Notes: generated by a model not told the origin, from the letters alone. Counted from the stretch's first letter, positions 1-8,520 are shown. The stretch: DNA of 64,000 nt from Chitinophaga silvatica (GCF_003419895.1 NZ_QPMM01000010.1:62001-126000); one strand, 5' to 3'. Program-made: numbers and translations.

Positions 1-1367
1 ACTCCTATTTTGCCCGTGCTACATATAACCTCATGGACAAATACCTGTTTACAGGAACAGGAAGGGTGGATGGTTCCTCCAAATTTGGTAAAAACAATAA
101 ATATGCATTCTTCCCATCCATTGGAGCAGCATGGCGTATTTCCCAGGAAAACTTCATGAAAAACAGCAAAGGAATCAATGAATTGAAATTGCGTGCCAGC
201 TACGGTGTTTCCGGTAACCAGGAAATTGGTCAATACCAAAGTATTCCTCAAATCAGAACTACCCAGGTGGTATTAAATAACGCCAATAATGCAGGTTTAA
301 TTCCAGGTTATCTTGGAAACCCAGACCTTAAATGGGAACGTTCCTTACAGTTTGATGCCGGCGTAGAATTACTGGCAATAGACAACAGAATTAATTTAAA
401 TGTTGATTTCTATACACGTACTACGAAGGATCTGTTGTTAAGAGCTCCTATTCCATGGGGAGCTGGCTTCCAGGATGCATTTGTGTATAAAAACATAGGT
501 TCAGTAAGAAATACAGGGTTGGAAGTAAACCTTCAAACTACCAACATCAAAAACAGAGATTTTACCTGGACAACCAATTTCATCTTCGCAACCAACAAAA
601 ACAAAATCCTTAGTCTGAATAGCGGTGCAGGAAATGCTGACATCTTCCCTGGCCCTAACTTCCTCGGACAAACAAATATTCTGAGAGTTGGAGAACCGAT
701 CGGATCATTTTACGGAATGTACCGCCTGGGCACCTATGGCTCTGATGAAGCAGCAGAAGCAGCTACACATAATCTTAAAACAGGTGACCGTAAATACCTT
801 TATTATCCGGGAACCAACGACCCTGTATATGGAATCATTGGTCGTGCATACCCAAAATGGACAGGAACTTTCAGCACTACATTCAAATATAAACAATGGG
901 ATCTGACTGCTGATATCCGCTTTGTTCAGGGTATTAATACAGCTGCTGCCTTCAAACACTCAGCAGAAGACAGACAAACAATTGCAAATAGCTTAAAAAC
1001 TGTATTAGACGCCTGGACACCTGATCATCAGAACACCTATATATCACAGGTACGTAGCTATAAATACGCTCAGGACTCACACTTCGATACCTGGTGGGTA
1101 GAAGATGGTTCTTATATCCGTGGTCAGAACTTTACTCTCGGATATAATTTTTCTCCGGACTTCTTAAACAGATCAAAACTTAACAAGTTCCGTATTTACT
1201 TCAGTGTTCAAAACCTGTTTATCATTACCAAGTACACTGGCTATGATCCGGAGATAGATACCTTTAACTCTACTTATGGTTCAAACTCAGCTTTCTCTCA
1301 AGGCATCGATTTCTTCCCTTATCCACGTCCACGCGTTTGGAATTTGGGTGTAAATCTGGGATTCTAG
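1..1367 (+). CDS. SusC/RagA-family TonB-linked outer-membrane protein, C-terminal part
   Basis: The reading frame is open from base 3 and has no start in the window, so this is the C-terminal half of a gene that begins upstream. About 455 residues are visible. They form the beta-barrel end of a SusC/RagA transporter: aromatic-rich alternating strands, the GRVDGSSKFG segment, the FFPSIGAAWR segment and a last strand ending in VNLGF, as expected for an outer-membrane barrel. Family role: TonB-driven import of glycans or peptides together with a SusD lipoprotein. The SusD partner follows 40 bp later on the same strand, which confirms the pair. The substrate cannot be told from these two genes alone. 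Confidence 0.93.
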   Translation, partial: SYFARATYNLMDKYLFTGTGRVDGSSKFGKNNKYAFFPSIGAAWRISQENFMKNSKGINELKLRASYGVSGNQEIGQYQSIPQIRTTQVVLNNANNAGLIPGYLGNPDLKWERSLQFDAGVELLAIDNRINLNVDFYTRTTKDLLLRAPIPWGAGFQDAFVYKNIGSVRNTGLEVNLQTTNIKNRDFTWTTNFIFATNKNKILSLNSGAGNADIFPGPNFLGQTNILRVGEPIGSFYGMYRLGTYGSDEAAEAATHNLKTGDRKYLYYPGTNDPVYGIIGRAYPKWTGTFSTTFKYKQWDLTADIRFVQGINTAAAFKHSAEDRQTIANSLKTVLDAWTPDHQNTYISQVRSYKYAQDSHFDTWWVEDGSYIRGQNFTLGYNFSPDFLNRSKLNKFRIYFSVQNLFIITKYTGYDPEIDTFNSTYGSNSAFSQGIDFFPYPRPRVWNLGVNLGF

Positions 1368-1407
1368 TCATGAGTTAAAGCTTTTTTTGTCATTAAACCA
1401 TTTGAAA

Positions 1408-2907
1408 ATGAAAAAGATCAATTATATACTAATCTCATTGCTCGTGTTAATGAGTTTTTCCTGTAAGAAATTTCTGGAAGAAAAACCTACAGGATTTATA
1501 TCTCCTGATGCTAACCTAACAAGTAAAAAAGTAGCACAGGCATACACAGTTGGATGTTATAAATATTTGCAGGGCTTCCTGGCTGGTCAGCCATCTTCCT
1601 ATGGAGGTAACGTTTATAACGTCATGGAATTCCTGACTGGTAAATCAAACAGTGATCTTGGACAAACAGGTTTTTCTACCTTTTCCAGTCTAAGCTATAT
1701 TCCTTCGAGTTTTTATTTTGATACCTGGTGGCAACAATTATACCTCGGAGTAGGAGCCTGTAATCTTGCCATTGAAAAGTTACCAACTTTCACGGTGTTG
1801 ACAGATGTGGAAAAGACCAATATGCTGGCAGAGGCAAAAGCCTTAAGAGCATTGTATTATTTCTACCTGGTACGCATGTACGGCGCTGTGCCAAAGGTTA
1901 CCCAAATGGCTCAGGATCTGAATATCTATTTTCCACGTACTCCGGCTAAGCAGATTTATGATGAGATCATCATACCTGACCTGGTAGCCGCAGCCAATTC
2001 AACTTTACCATGGAGAGCTACCACTGTTTCACTAGGCTTCATCCACTCCCTGACAGCCGATGTATACCTGACTTACGCAGGTGCAGCTATCAATGGTGGA
2101 GCCGATTATTATGCAAAATCAGCAGCAGAATCTAAAATGGTAATTGAGCAAAGTGGTAATACGCTATTTAAAGAGTATACGGATATGATTAATCCGGCAA
2201 ATAAGGGAATTGGAGAGTTTATATTCCAGGTACAATACTCAGCTGCTGTTCCTAGCACTAATCCGCTTACAGCACTCCTGATTCCTAACTATTCCGGTAT
2301 TTCCAAATATTCTGATGAATACGGATCTGTATATCCTACTTCTCAGTTTCTGGCAACTTACTTGCCAGGAGATAAACGCAGAGCTGAAAAACAATTCTTT
2401 TATAGCAGTTATAAAAGTATAAAGGATAACTCTATCGTTACGTTCCGCCAGCCATATATCTACAAATTCTTTGATAGTTTGGCTGTAACCTCCACTGCCA
2501 AATCTGATCTGAACTTTACGATCTATCGTTTGGCAGATGTAGAGCTCATGTACGCCGAAGCTTCCAACAGAGCTACAGGAACACAGGATGCTTTGGCTAC
2601 TCAGAGTGTAAACGATATTAGAGGAAGAGCCCAACTCACTCCGATCGGCAAGATGTCGATGACCGATTTTGAGCATGAAGTATGGATTCAACGTTACTGG
2701 GAGCTTTGCTATGAAAATAAAATGTGGTTCGATATGCTACGTACCCGTAAAGTACATAACGACGTAACAGGCAACTGGGACGATTTCATTGGTCATACTA
2801 CTGTTTTCGGTGCTACCTTTGCAGAGAAAAATCTGTTGTTCCCGGTACCACAGCAGGAAATAGATGCCAATCAGAATTTGTTACCTAATAATCCTGGATT
2901 TAAATAA
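1408..2907 (+). CDS. SusD/RagB-family nutrient-binding outer-membrane lipoprotein
   Basis: The 499-residue protein starts with a lipoprotein signal (MKKINYILISLLVLMSFSC, lipidated Cys 19) followed by KKFLEEKPTG, the usual SusD N-terminus. The ATG at 1408 is preferred over the upstream in-frame TTG at 1387 because it gives a standard signal peptide. The C-terminal region has the SusD hallmarks: a YRLADVELMYAEA segment, then an RxRA-type turn, a WxxRYWELCYE segment and an end with FPVPQQEID and NPGF. SusD proteins sit as a lid on the SusC barrel at the cell surface and bind the substrate. It forms an operon with the SusC gene upstream and is closed by a strong terminator at 2922-2967. Confidence 0.93.
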   Translation: MKKINYILISLLVLMSFSCKKFLEEKPTGFISPDANLTSKKVAQAYTVGCYKYLQGFLAGQPSSYGGNVYNVMEFLTGKSNSDLGQTGFSTFSSLSYIPSSFYFDTWWQQLYLGVGACNLAIEKLPTFTVLTDVEKTNMLAEAKALRALYYFYLVRMYGAVPKVTQMAQDLNIYFPRTPAKQIYDEIIIPDLVAAANSTLPWRATTVSLGFIHSLTADVYLTYAGAAINGGADYYAKSAAESKMVIEQSGNTLFKEYTDMINPANKGIGEFIFQVQYSAAVPSTNPLTALLIPNYSGISKYSDEYGSVYPTSQFLATYLPGDKRRAEKQFFYSSYKSIKDNSIVTFRQPYIYKFFDSLAVTSTAKSDLNFTIYRLADVELMYAEASNRATGTQDALATQSVNDIRGRAQLTPIGKMSMTDFEHEVWIQRYWELCYENKMWFDMLRTRKVHNDVTGNWDDFIGHTTVFGATFAEKNLLFPVPQQEIDANQNLLPNNPGFK

Positions 2908-2921
2908 TCATCTGATATCTG

Positions 2922-2967
2922 TTAAAAAAGAAGAAGCGAAGATTTCTCTTCGCTTCTTCTTTTTTAA
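2922..2967. terminator. Bidirectional intrinsic terminator
   Basis: A perfect 21-bp inverted repeat with a 4-nt loop (TTTC) lies between the SusD stop and the end of the convergent oxidoreductase gene. The left arm begins TTAAAAAAGAAG and the right arm ends CTTCTTTTTTAA, so there is a T-run on either strand. It can stop transcription of both convergent genes. Confidence 0.93.
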
Positions 2968-3939
2968 TTACATTGTTATTACCAACCGCTTCCCCGTAGG
3001 AATAGTGGCATTCCATACGGTTTCAATATCTTTTAATTCAGCCGTTATGGTCGCCAGTTTTAGCTTGCCTTTTGCTGCCTGTTGAAATAAGTCTGGTAAT
3101 ACCTTAGAATAAAGCTCCTGCATAGCCTGGGGAGAAAGGCTTCCGATGCCCGAACCAAGTATTTCAATACCTGAACTCCGCAGAGCCGCGGAAGTTAACA
3201 GAATATTTTCTCCTGCCATACTGCCAACAGTAATAATGCGGGTACGATGGGAAACCTGATTGAGTCCACCGCCCTTCAAACCATCTATCAGCAATTCAAC
3301 CGGATGGCCCCATAGGTAATCAATAACAATATCGATAGGACTTTCCTGGTTCAGGGCTTTAAACTGAGCCCGTATATAGTCATCATCCTGTTCCAGCGAA
3401 ATTACCTGATCTGCACCCAGCTTTTTTAAAGCCTGCAGTGCATTATCATTTCGGCCGGTAGCAATAACTTTACCGGCACCATAGTATTTGGCAATCTGAA
3501 CAGCCGCATGACCCGTAACACCAGTTGCGCCATTTACCAGTACCACCTCATTCCTTTGCAAATTGGCCCTGTATTTTAATGCCAGTGCAGAGCCCATAAT
3601 AGCATTAGGAAGTGCTGCGGCAGTGATGGAATCGAGCCCTTCGGGAATTACCACATACTGATTTTTATTGATTACCGCCTTTTCAGCAATCATACCCCTG
3701 CTGCTACTCGCATAAACGCGGGTACCGTCTGCTAACCTGCCTATGCCGTCGATTCCGACTACTTCGGGAAGGTTTTTATGAGGTGCATAATGAGCCCCGC
3801 TGGCCCTGCCTTTATCAAGATTTTTGACAGCAGCTGCTTCCATGGTAATTACAATATCATTATCAGCTACCGGGGTTGGGTCTGGATACGTTTCATAGCG
3901 AGGTGTTTCACCTAAAGCATGTAATACTGCTGCTTTCAT
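2968..3939 (-). CDS. Zinc-free medium-chain (quinone oxidoreductase-like) NADPH dehydrogenase
   Basis: The 323-residue protein is a medium-chain dehydrogenase/reductase. It has an N-terminal catalytic (GroES-like) fold with VVGIDGIGRL and a nucleotide-binding Rossmann domain with NGATGVTGHAAVQIAKYYGA at about residues 140-160, followed by ATGRN, where an Arg after the second strand suits NADPH. The zinc-ligand cysteines of true alcohol dehydrogenases are absent, as in quinone oxidoreductases. The start is taken at MKAAVLHALGE (3939), the standard family start, not at the track-style upstream Met. The gene is divergent from the DinB gene. The substrate is unknown. Confidence 0.85.
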   Translation of the reverse strand: MKAAVLHALGETPRYETYPDPTPVADNDIVITMEAAAVKNLDKGRASGAHYAPHKNLPEVVGIDGIGRLADGTRVYASSSRGMIAEKAVINKNQYVVIPEGLDSITAAALPNAIMGSALALKYRANLQRNEVVLVNGATGVTGHAAVQIAKYYGAGKVIATGRNDNALQALKKLGADQVISLEQDDDYIRAQFKALNQESPIDIVIDYLWGHPVELLIDGLKGGGLNQVSHRTRIITVGSMAGENILLTSAALRSSGIEILGSGIGSLSPQAMQELYSKVLPDLFQQAAKGKLKLATITAELKDIETVWNATIPTGKRLVITM

Positions 3940-3960
3940 AGACAAGCATTTTTTTACTAA

Positions 3961-3968
3961 CAAATGTA
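3961..3968 (-). promoter_or_regulatory. Bacteroidota -7 element for the oxidoreductase gene
   Basis: On the minus strand the bases read TACATTTG, an exact match to the Bacteroidota -7 consensus TAnnTTTG, about 20 bp upstream of the chosen ATG at 3939. I do not see a matching -33 TTG at the usual distance, so the call is tentative. Confidence 0.4.
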
Positions 3969-4017
3969 GAAAACCTTTGTTTGGGTTAGAATTTCATATT
4001 TTTTTAAGACTACTGAC

Positions 4018-4038
4018 ATAGGGCTGTCACAACCCTAT
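4018..4038. promoter_or_regulatory. Dyad in the divergent promoter region (possible operator)
   Basis: ATAGGGCTGT and ACAACCCTAT face each other around a single base: a 10-bp inverted repeat with one mismatch. It lies between the divergent oxidoreductase (starts 3939) and DinB-like gene (starts 4069), 30 bp upstream of the latter. There is no T-run after it, so it looks like a protein-binding site, not a terminator. The binding protein is unknown. Confidence 0.4.
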
Positions 4039-4068
4039 CTTTTCTTTGTGATACAAAAACAAAATAAG

Positions 4069-4560
4069 ATGTCACAAATTGAAATGTTACTCAAAGAATT
4101 CGAGAAAGAAGCTGTTACCACCAAAAAGATGCTGGCACTGATTCCCGAAGACCAATACGATTGGAAACCTCACGCTAAAAGTGGATCTCTTATCTGGCTA
4201 TCCAAACACCTGGCAGAATTACCAGCCTGGGTAAAAATGGCGCTTATCACCAATGAACACGATTTTCAGAAGAACCCATACACTTTGCCGGATATTAAAA
4301 ACAATGGTGAACTTCTGGCTTTCTTTGATTCCAACTTTGAAAAAAGTAAGCAGGAATTACTGCAGGCAAATGATGACCAATTAAAGGATATGTGGACATT
4401 AAGAAGTGGTGAAATTATCCATAACCATTCTACGAAAGCTGAAGTTATCAGAATGAGCTATTGCCAGACCGTACACCACCGGGCGCAACTAGGCGTGTAT
4501 TTAAGGCTGCTGGATATTCCAATTCCAGGTAGTTATGGTCCGAGTGCCGATGAACATTAA
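4069..4560 (+). CDS. DinB-superfamily protein
   Basis: The 163-residue protein has the four-helix DinB/YfiT pattern: an N-terminal helix with FEKEAVTTKKMLALIPEDQYDWKP, then SGSLIWLSKHLAELPAW (His of the first metal-ligand position) and later CQTVHHRAQLGVYLRLLDIPIPGSYGPS, where the HHRAQL segment supplies further ligand histidines and the PxPGxYGPSxDE end is typical. Family members are metal-dependent thiol-transferase-like proteins, often stress-related. The ATG at 4069 was chosen over the GTG at 4048. The gene ends at a hairpin terminator before cas6 and does not look coupled to the CRISPR locus. Confidence 0.85.
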   Translation: MSQIEMLLKEFEKEAVTTKKMLALIPEDQYDWKPHAKSGSLIWLSKHLAELPAWVKMALITNEHDFQKNPYTLPDIKNNGELLAFFDSNFEKSKQELLQANDDQLKDMWTLRSGEIIHNHSTKAEVIRMSYCQTVHHRAQLGVYLRLLDIPIPGSYGPSADEH

Positions 4561-4574
4561 TTTTAGTATATATC

Positions 4575-4620
4575 TAAAACGAATAGCGCAACTTTGTGCT
4601 ATTCGTTTTATTCATTTTTT
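4575..4620 (+). terminator. Intrinsic terminator after the DinB-like gene
   Basis: A perfect 13-bp stem (TAAAACGAATAGC with GCTATTCGTTTTA) around a 10-nt loop, followed by a T-rich stretch (TTCATTTTTT). It separates the DinB-like gene from cas6, so cas6 needs its own promoter. Confidence 0.85.
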
Positions 4621-4686
4621 GTTAGTCCTTTTTTTGTTGATTGAATTCATTTATCTTCGTCTCTTCCCCCAATATTTAATTTAGAG

Positions 4687-5478
4687 ATGCATATTCAACT
4701 GAAGCTTAGAGCCATTAGCAAGAGTAATCTTTTACCAATTAATTATCAGTATCCAATTAGCGCTGTTATTTACAAAATAATAAACAGTGCGGATGAAGAA
4801 TACGCCAAATTCTTGCATGATACGGGTTATCAGAAAGAGCAATCTTTAAAATCGTTTAAATTTTTTACATTCTCGGATCTCATCTGTTCCTTTAAAATAG
4901 AAGGTGATCGCTTAAGAATGACCAGCCCCGAAGCCAAATTAAATTTAGCTTTTCATTTACCCCCGGCTGCTGAGAAGTTTATCTCCGGATTATTTCTTAA
5001 TCAGTATATCACAATTTCAGATAAACGTAGTGGCGTAGACTTTGTAATCTCCGAAGTAATATTACAGAAACCTCTACCCCTACACGAAGAAAATAATGAG
5101 GTAGTGTTAAACCTTCTCTCTCCCATCGTTTCGGGCAGAAAGGAAAAATATTCACATTATGAATTCCTCTCTCCAGACAATCCCGAATTTACCGCAATGC
5201 TAATTCACAACTGGAAAGAAAAATACGAAACCATGTATGGTCTCGGATCTGCAGCCAGCGATATGGCTTCCGTTAGCATGGAAATTGTTCCCAATAAACT
5301 CCCTCCCCGCTCCCGTTTACTCACGATTAAACAAGGTACTTACGAGGAAACAAAAGTAAGGGCATGGTATAACTACCGATTAAAGGTGACTGCACCAGGA
5401 AAAGCTTTGGAATTGCTGGTGAATACAGGATGTGGGATTTATAATAGTACGATTGGGTGTGGTTTTGTGTATATGTAA
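4687..5478 (+). CDS. cas6: CRISPR repeat endoribonuclease Cas6
   Basis: The 263-residue protein has the Cas6 layout: two ferredoxin-like (RAMP) domains and the C-terminal glycine-rich loop, here TGCGIYNSTIGCGFVYM at the very end. The N-terminal part carries Tyr29, His44 (in FLHDTGY) and Lys50; their spacing equals the Tyr-His-Lys catalytic triad described for archaeal Cas6, so the enzyme looks active. Cas6 cuts the CRISPR precursor RNA inside each repeat, leaving an 8-nt 5' handle. It is the first gene of this locus and is the only complete gene left apart from cas2. The neighbouring array (6766-7787) is its likely substrate. Confidence 0.9.
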   Translation: MHIQLKLRAISKSNLLPINYQYPISAVIYKIINSADEEYAKFLHDTGYQKEQSLKSFKFFTFSDLICSFKIEGDRLRMTSPEAKLNLAFHLPPAAEKFISGLFLNQYITISDKRSGVDFVISEVILQKPLPLHEENNEVVLNLLSPIVSGRKEKYSHYEFLSPDNPEFTAMLIHNWKEKYETMYGLGSAASDMASVSMEIVPNKLPPRSRLLTIKQGTYEETKVRAWYNYRLKVTAPGKALELLVNTGCGIYNSTIGCGFVYM

Positions 5479-5708
5479 GGAAAGGCTTTATGGTGGGTTA
5501 AAGGTATTGTCAGTAACCTTTGCCACAAAGTCATTCCCTAAGCTTATATATATTCATTATATTGAAACTGTATGTAGGTTTTTCAGTTTATTATTTATTT
5601 CACGTATTAAAATTCATGTGAGGAAAAATAGGTTTAGCCATTATTCCAAAAGCTATATTTGGGAAGTGGTAACTTTTACTGTAGCGATAATTAATTAACA
5701 ATTTAAAC

Positions 5709-5957
5709 ATGACATTGTATAATCCCTGGTTAACCTCAATAACCGGCGATCCCTATTCCGACATTGGAGGATTAGTAATAAAGCCCCTTTGGAGTTTACC
5801 ACAATTTAGAGATAAAGACATCCTATATATAGTTGACTACATATCCAAAGTCTATGTAAACAACTGGGGAGCCAAACGAAGTCAATGCCCTAATTTCCTT
5901 TCTGAACTCCCTATGTTACACAGTTTGTTTGGATATGATCTATCATACACAACTTAA
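5709..5957 (+). pseudogene. cas8-like gene remnant (N-terminal ~53 codons, then frameshifted tail)
   Basis: The frame from 5709 starts like a Bacteroidota/Clostridia type I-B/I-A Cas8 (Cst1-like): ITGDPYSDIGGLVI at residues 11-24 and DILYIVDYISKVYVNNW at about 37-53. After codon ~53 (about base 5868) the similarity stops. The remaining ~29 codons are the cas1 gene read in the wrong frame, and they stop at 5957. So this is the stump of a large-subunit gene truncated by a deletion whose other end lies inside cas1. A functional protein is very unlikely. The Cas8 family assignment rests on a short motif and is less certain than the truncation. Confidence 0.7.
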
Positions 5958-6306
5958 TCCAACAATCAGTTTTCTTCATGAACCCGGATTCAGACATTAT
6001 TCTTTAGCGTTAGATATTTCTGAGATATTTAAACCAATATTAGTTGATAGATTAATTTTCAATCTACTTAACAAGAAAATTATTCAATCTGATGATTTTG
6101 ATTCTCACCTCAATGGTTGTATTTTAAAAGATAATGCCAGAAAAAAAATTATTAAGTATTGGGATGAAAGATTACATGAAACCTTCAATCACAGGAGTCT
6201 TAAAAGGAACATTAGTTATAAATATTTAATCCGGTTGGAATGCTATAAATTAATTAAACATATTCTTGATATAGAAGAATATAAACCTTTTAAATCCTGG
6301 TGGTGA
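5869..6306 (+). pseudogene. cas1: cas1 remnant, C-terminal ~145 codons
   Basis: In the frame ending with the TGA at 6304-6306 the sequence reads NEVNALISFLNSLCYT, then IYHTQLNPTISFLHEPG and SLALDISEIFKPILVDR: the helical C-terminal domain of the Cas1 integrase, in the right order and spacing. It has the conserved His (FLHEPG) and Asp (SLALDIS) metal ligands. The N-terminal domain and the conserved first metal-binding Glu are missing. The frame is closed by a TAA at 5857-5859, right where the cas8 fragment is still being read in another frame, so the break point is at about 5866-5875. There is no proper start codon. The stop overlaps the cas2 ATG by one base, so the ancestral cas1-cas2 junction is intact. 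Confidence 0.85.
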
Positions 6307-6569
6307 TGTATGTTATACTTGTATATGATATCTCAGAAAAGAAAGTAGGCAAAATGCTTAAGCTATGCCGGCAATATCTCAACTGGATACAAAATAGTGT
6401 ATTCGAAGGTGAAATATCTGAAGTAAAGCTGAAAGAATTAATAAATTTAGCTAAAGAAATTTTGGACGAAAAAAAGGATAGTATTATTATCTTCAGTAGC
6501 CGACAGGAAAAATGGCTCGATAAAAAGATTGTAGGCATAGAGAAAAATGACCTCTCAAATATTCTGTAG
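6306..6569 (+). CDS. cas2: CRISPR adaptation protein Cas2
   Basis: An 87-residue protein beginning MYVILVYDISEKKVGKMLK, the first beta strand and Asp of the Cas2 ferredoxin-like fold, followed by CRQYLNWIQNSVFEGE (the RxYL and QxSVFEG segments of Cas2) and DSIIIFSS. Length and motifs are normal. Cas2 dimerises with Cas1 to make the spacer integrase. Here Cas1 is destroyed, so Cas2 has no local partner. The ATG at 6306 is chosen (TGATG overlap with cas1), not the upstream GTG codons. Confidence 0.9.
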   Translation: MYVILVYDISEKKVGKMLKLCRQYLNWIQNSVFEGEISEVKLKELINLAKEILDEKKDSIIIFSSRQEKWLDKKIVGIEKNDLSNIL

Positions 6570-6765
6570 GCGTCGACCTCCTGGAATTCTATAATAAAAA
6601 ACCCGTTTTGCCGCATAAAAACACATAAGTAACTGATTATCATTAGTCGTCGATCTCCAGGGTAAATCCGGTTATTGGAGGTCGACGACTTAAAGTTGAA
6701 AAATGGGCACCTTAATTTTTTGTAAGTAATTGATAATTGTGTTTTTTTATATTAAATAGAGGCGG
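6570..6765 (+). promoter_or_regulatory. CRISPR leader
   Basis: The 196 bp between the cas2 stop and the first repeat hold no ORF and are A+T rich next to the array. Three copies of a GTCGAYCTCC-type motif occur: 6572-6581 direct, 6649-6658 direct and 6677-6686 inverted. The leader position next to cas2, the decay of repeats at the far end, and the ATTGAAAT 3' end of the repeat all agree that transcription runs left to right. An exact promoter is not obvious. Confidence 0.7.
6645..6690. repeat. 15-bp imperfect inverted repeat in the CRISPR leader
   Basis: AGTCGTCGATCTCCA (6645-6659) faces TGGAGGTCGACGACT (6676-6690) with one mismatch and a 16-nt spacer. A related copy (GCGTCGACCTCC) overlaps the end of cas2 at 6570-6581. 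The dyad could be an architectural or regulator-binding element used in spacer integration or array transcription. It has no T-run, so it is not a terminator. Confidence 0.75.
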
Positions 6766-7787
6766 GTGCTAATCGAATCATTATGAGATTGAAATGAAAG
6801 ACCTGTTGCAGTTATTTCGCCTCGAACTTTTGTGCTAATCGAATCATTATGAGATTGAAATGAATCTGAAACAAGAAAATACCAACCTTGGGTATCAGTG
6901 CTAATCGAATCATTATGAGATTGAAATCTGGAAAAAGTCCTTAGTCTTTAGCCAAACAATTTCGGTGCTAATCGAATCATTATGAGATTGAAATTCATTT
7001 ATCAGCTCACGGAATAGGCGAAACTTAACAAAGTGCTAATCGAATCATTATGAGATTGAAATAGAGTAAACTTGTTCACCAAGTTCATCGTAGAAATAGT
7101 GCTAATCGAATCATTATGAGATTGAAATTATCTACCGGAATAAAAGCATTAACTCATCGGTCGCGTGCTAATCGAATCATTATGAGATTGAAATGGTTCA
7201 ACATTTAAAGTCAAGGAGCTACCGAGAAAGGTGCAAATCGAATCATTGTGAGATTGAAATAATGATCCCTTAAACTGGGAGCGTGCTGCAATTAAATGTG
7301 CTAATCGAATCATTATGAGATTGAAATAACATGGTGCCAATACGCCGGAATAGCTGGGGTAAAGTGCTAATCGAATCATTATGAGATTGAAATTTAATTG
7401 ATGTTGAAATAATGCGATATGAATTACGGTGCTAATCGAATCATTATGAGATTGAAATATAAATGACACTGGATCTATTACCTGTTTACTATCGTGCTAA
7501 TCGAATCATTATGAGATTGAAATAGGCTAAACTAAATACCTAAAGTTATTTGAATCTGGTGCTAATCGAATCATTATGAGATTGAAAGCGCAGTCCGGTT
7601 AAATCAACCCCCAAAATGCTTACAGTGCTAATCGAATCATTATGGGATTGAAATAACAGACACAAACAAGCATTACCCGCGCCATGAGGCGTATTAATCG
7701 GATCGTAATGAGATTATAATATTTAGGAGTGAGGCTCACAGCACCTGGGTTGACTGAATGTAAATCAAATCATAATGAGCTGAAAAT
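6766..7787 (+). CRISPR. CRISPR array, 30-nt repeats, 14 good plus 2 decayed repeats, 15 spacers
   Basis: Repeats start at 6766, 6832, 6898, 6965, 7033, 7099, 7165, 7231, 7298, 7364, 7429, 7494, 7559 and 7625. The 30-nt repeat begins GTGCTAATCG and ends GAGATTGAAAT. Eleven copies are identical; 7231 has two changes, 7559 a changed last base, 7625 one change. Two further units at the correct spacing, 7691-7720 (7 mismatches) and 7758-7787 (8 mismatches), are clearly decayed repeats. Spacers are 35-38 nt and all look different. The ATTGAAAT end is the usual 8-nt handle of Cas6-processed type I-B/III repeats. The leader is on the cas2 side. Confidence 0.98.
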
Positions 7788-7834
7788 CTATTATCAAACC
7801 ATCCCTTCTCTAATGTGTTAAAATAAAAAAACTC

Positions 7835-8449
7835 ATGCAGGCAACATTATACTTAATCCGCCATGGGCAATCGCAATGGAATCTTGAAAATAGATTTACT
7901 GGTTGGAAAGATATAGATCTTTCTCCTACAGGTGTAGAAGTAGCTATAAAAGCCGGCGATGAATTGAAGGGAGAAAAGATAGATATAGCGTTTACGAGTA
8001 CTTTAATAAGAGCACAACATACGCTTGATATCGTACTAAAAGAGTGTGGGCTTGAAGATATCCCAGTTTTTAAAGATGCTGCGCTGAATGAGCGGGCATA
8101 TGGAGACCTCGAAGGGTTGAATAAAGCTGAAACAGCGAAGAAATTTGGAGATGAGCAGGTACATATCTGGCGTAGATCCTTTGATGTAGCGCCCCCAGGT
8201 GGAGAAAGCCTGAAGGATACTTATAACAGGGTGATACCATATTTTGTAAATACTATACTTCCATATCTGAAAGATGGAAAGGATGTTTTGATAGTTGCTC
8301 ATGGAAATAGTCTGAGGGCCTTAGAGATGTTTTTGGAGAAATTAAGTCCTGAAGAAATTGTGAAAAAAGAAATAGCAACTGGGGTGCCTACGGAATATCA
8401 GCTTGATGATCAATTCATTTCTTCTTTACACTTTGAACCAATAAAGTAA
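7835..8449 (+). CDS. gpmA: 2,3-bisphosphoglycerate-dependent phosphoglycerate mutase
   Basis: A 204-residue histidine-phosphatase-superfamily enzyme. LIRHGQSQWN at residues 7-16 contains the phospho-accepting His10; FTGWKDIDLSPTG, ALNERAYGDLEGLNK and PPGGESLKDTYNRV are the standard dPGM motifs, and VAHGNSLRA gives the second catalytic His. The enzyme interconverts 3- and 2-phosphoglycerate in glycolysis and gluconeogenesis. The length is shorter than the 250-residue E. coli form but fits the short Bacteroidota/Gram-positive type. It starts 47 bp after the last decayed CRISPR repeat and is a core gene that flanks the array. Confidence 0.92.
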   Translation: MQATLYLIRHGQSQWNLENRFTGWKDIDLSPTGVEVAIKAGDELKGEKIDIAFTSTLIRAQHTLDIVLKECGLEDIPVFKDAALNERAYGDLEGLNKAETAKKFGDEQVHIWRRSFDVAPPGGESLKDTYNRVIPYFVNTILPYLKDGKDVLIVAHGNSLRALEMFLEKLSPEEIVKKEIATGVPTEYQLDDQFISSLHFEPIK

Positions 8450-8520
8450 TCCAATACCGGTCATCCTAATTTTTTAAATTTCAGATAGGGATTTACTATT
8501 TTCAGTTCAAACCACACGTT

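Noticed and set aside
5432..5698. An 88-codon frame downstream of cas6
   Set aside because: It overlaps the cas6 end in another frame and has no CRISPR-protein motifs.
7149..7469. A 106-codon open frame with repeated FQSHNDSI on the minus strand
   Set aside because: It is the CRISPR array read as protein; the repeated peptide is the translated repeat.
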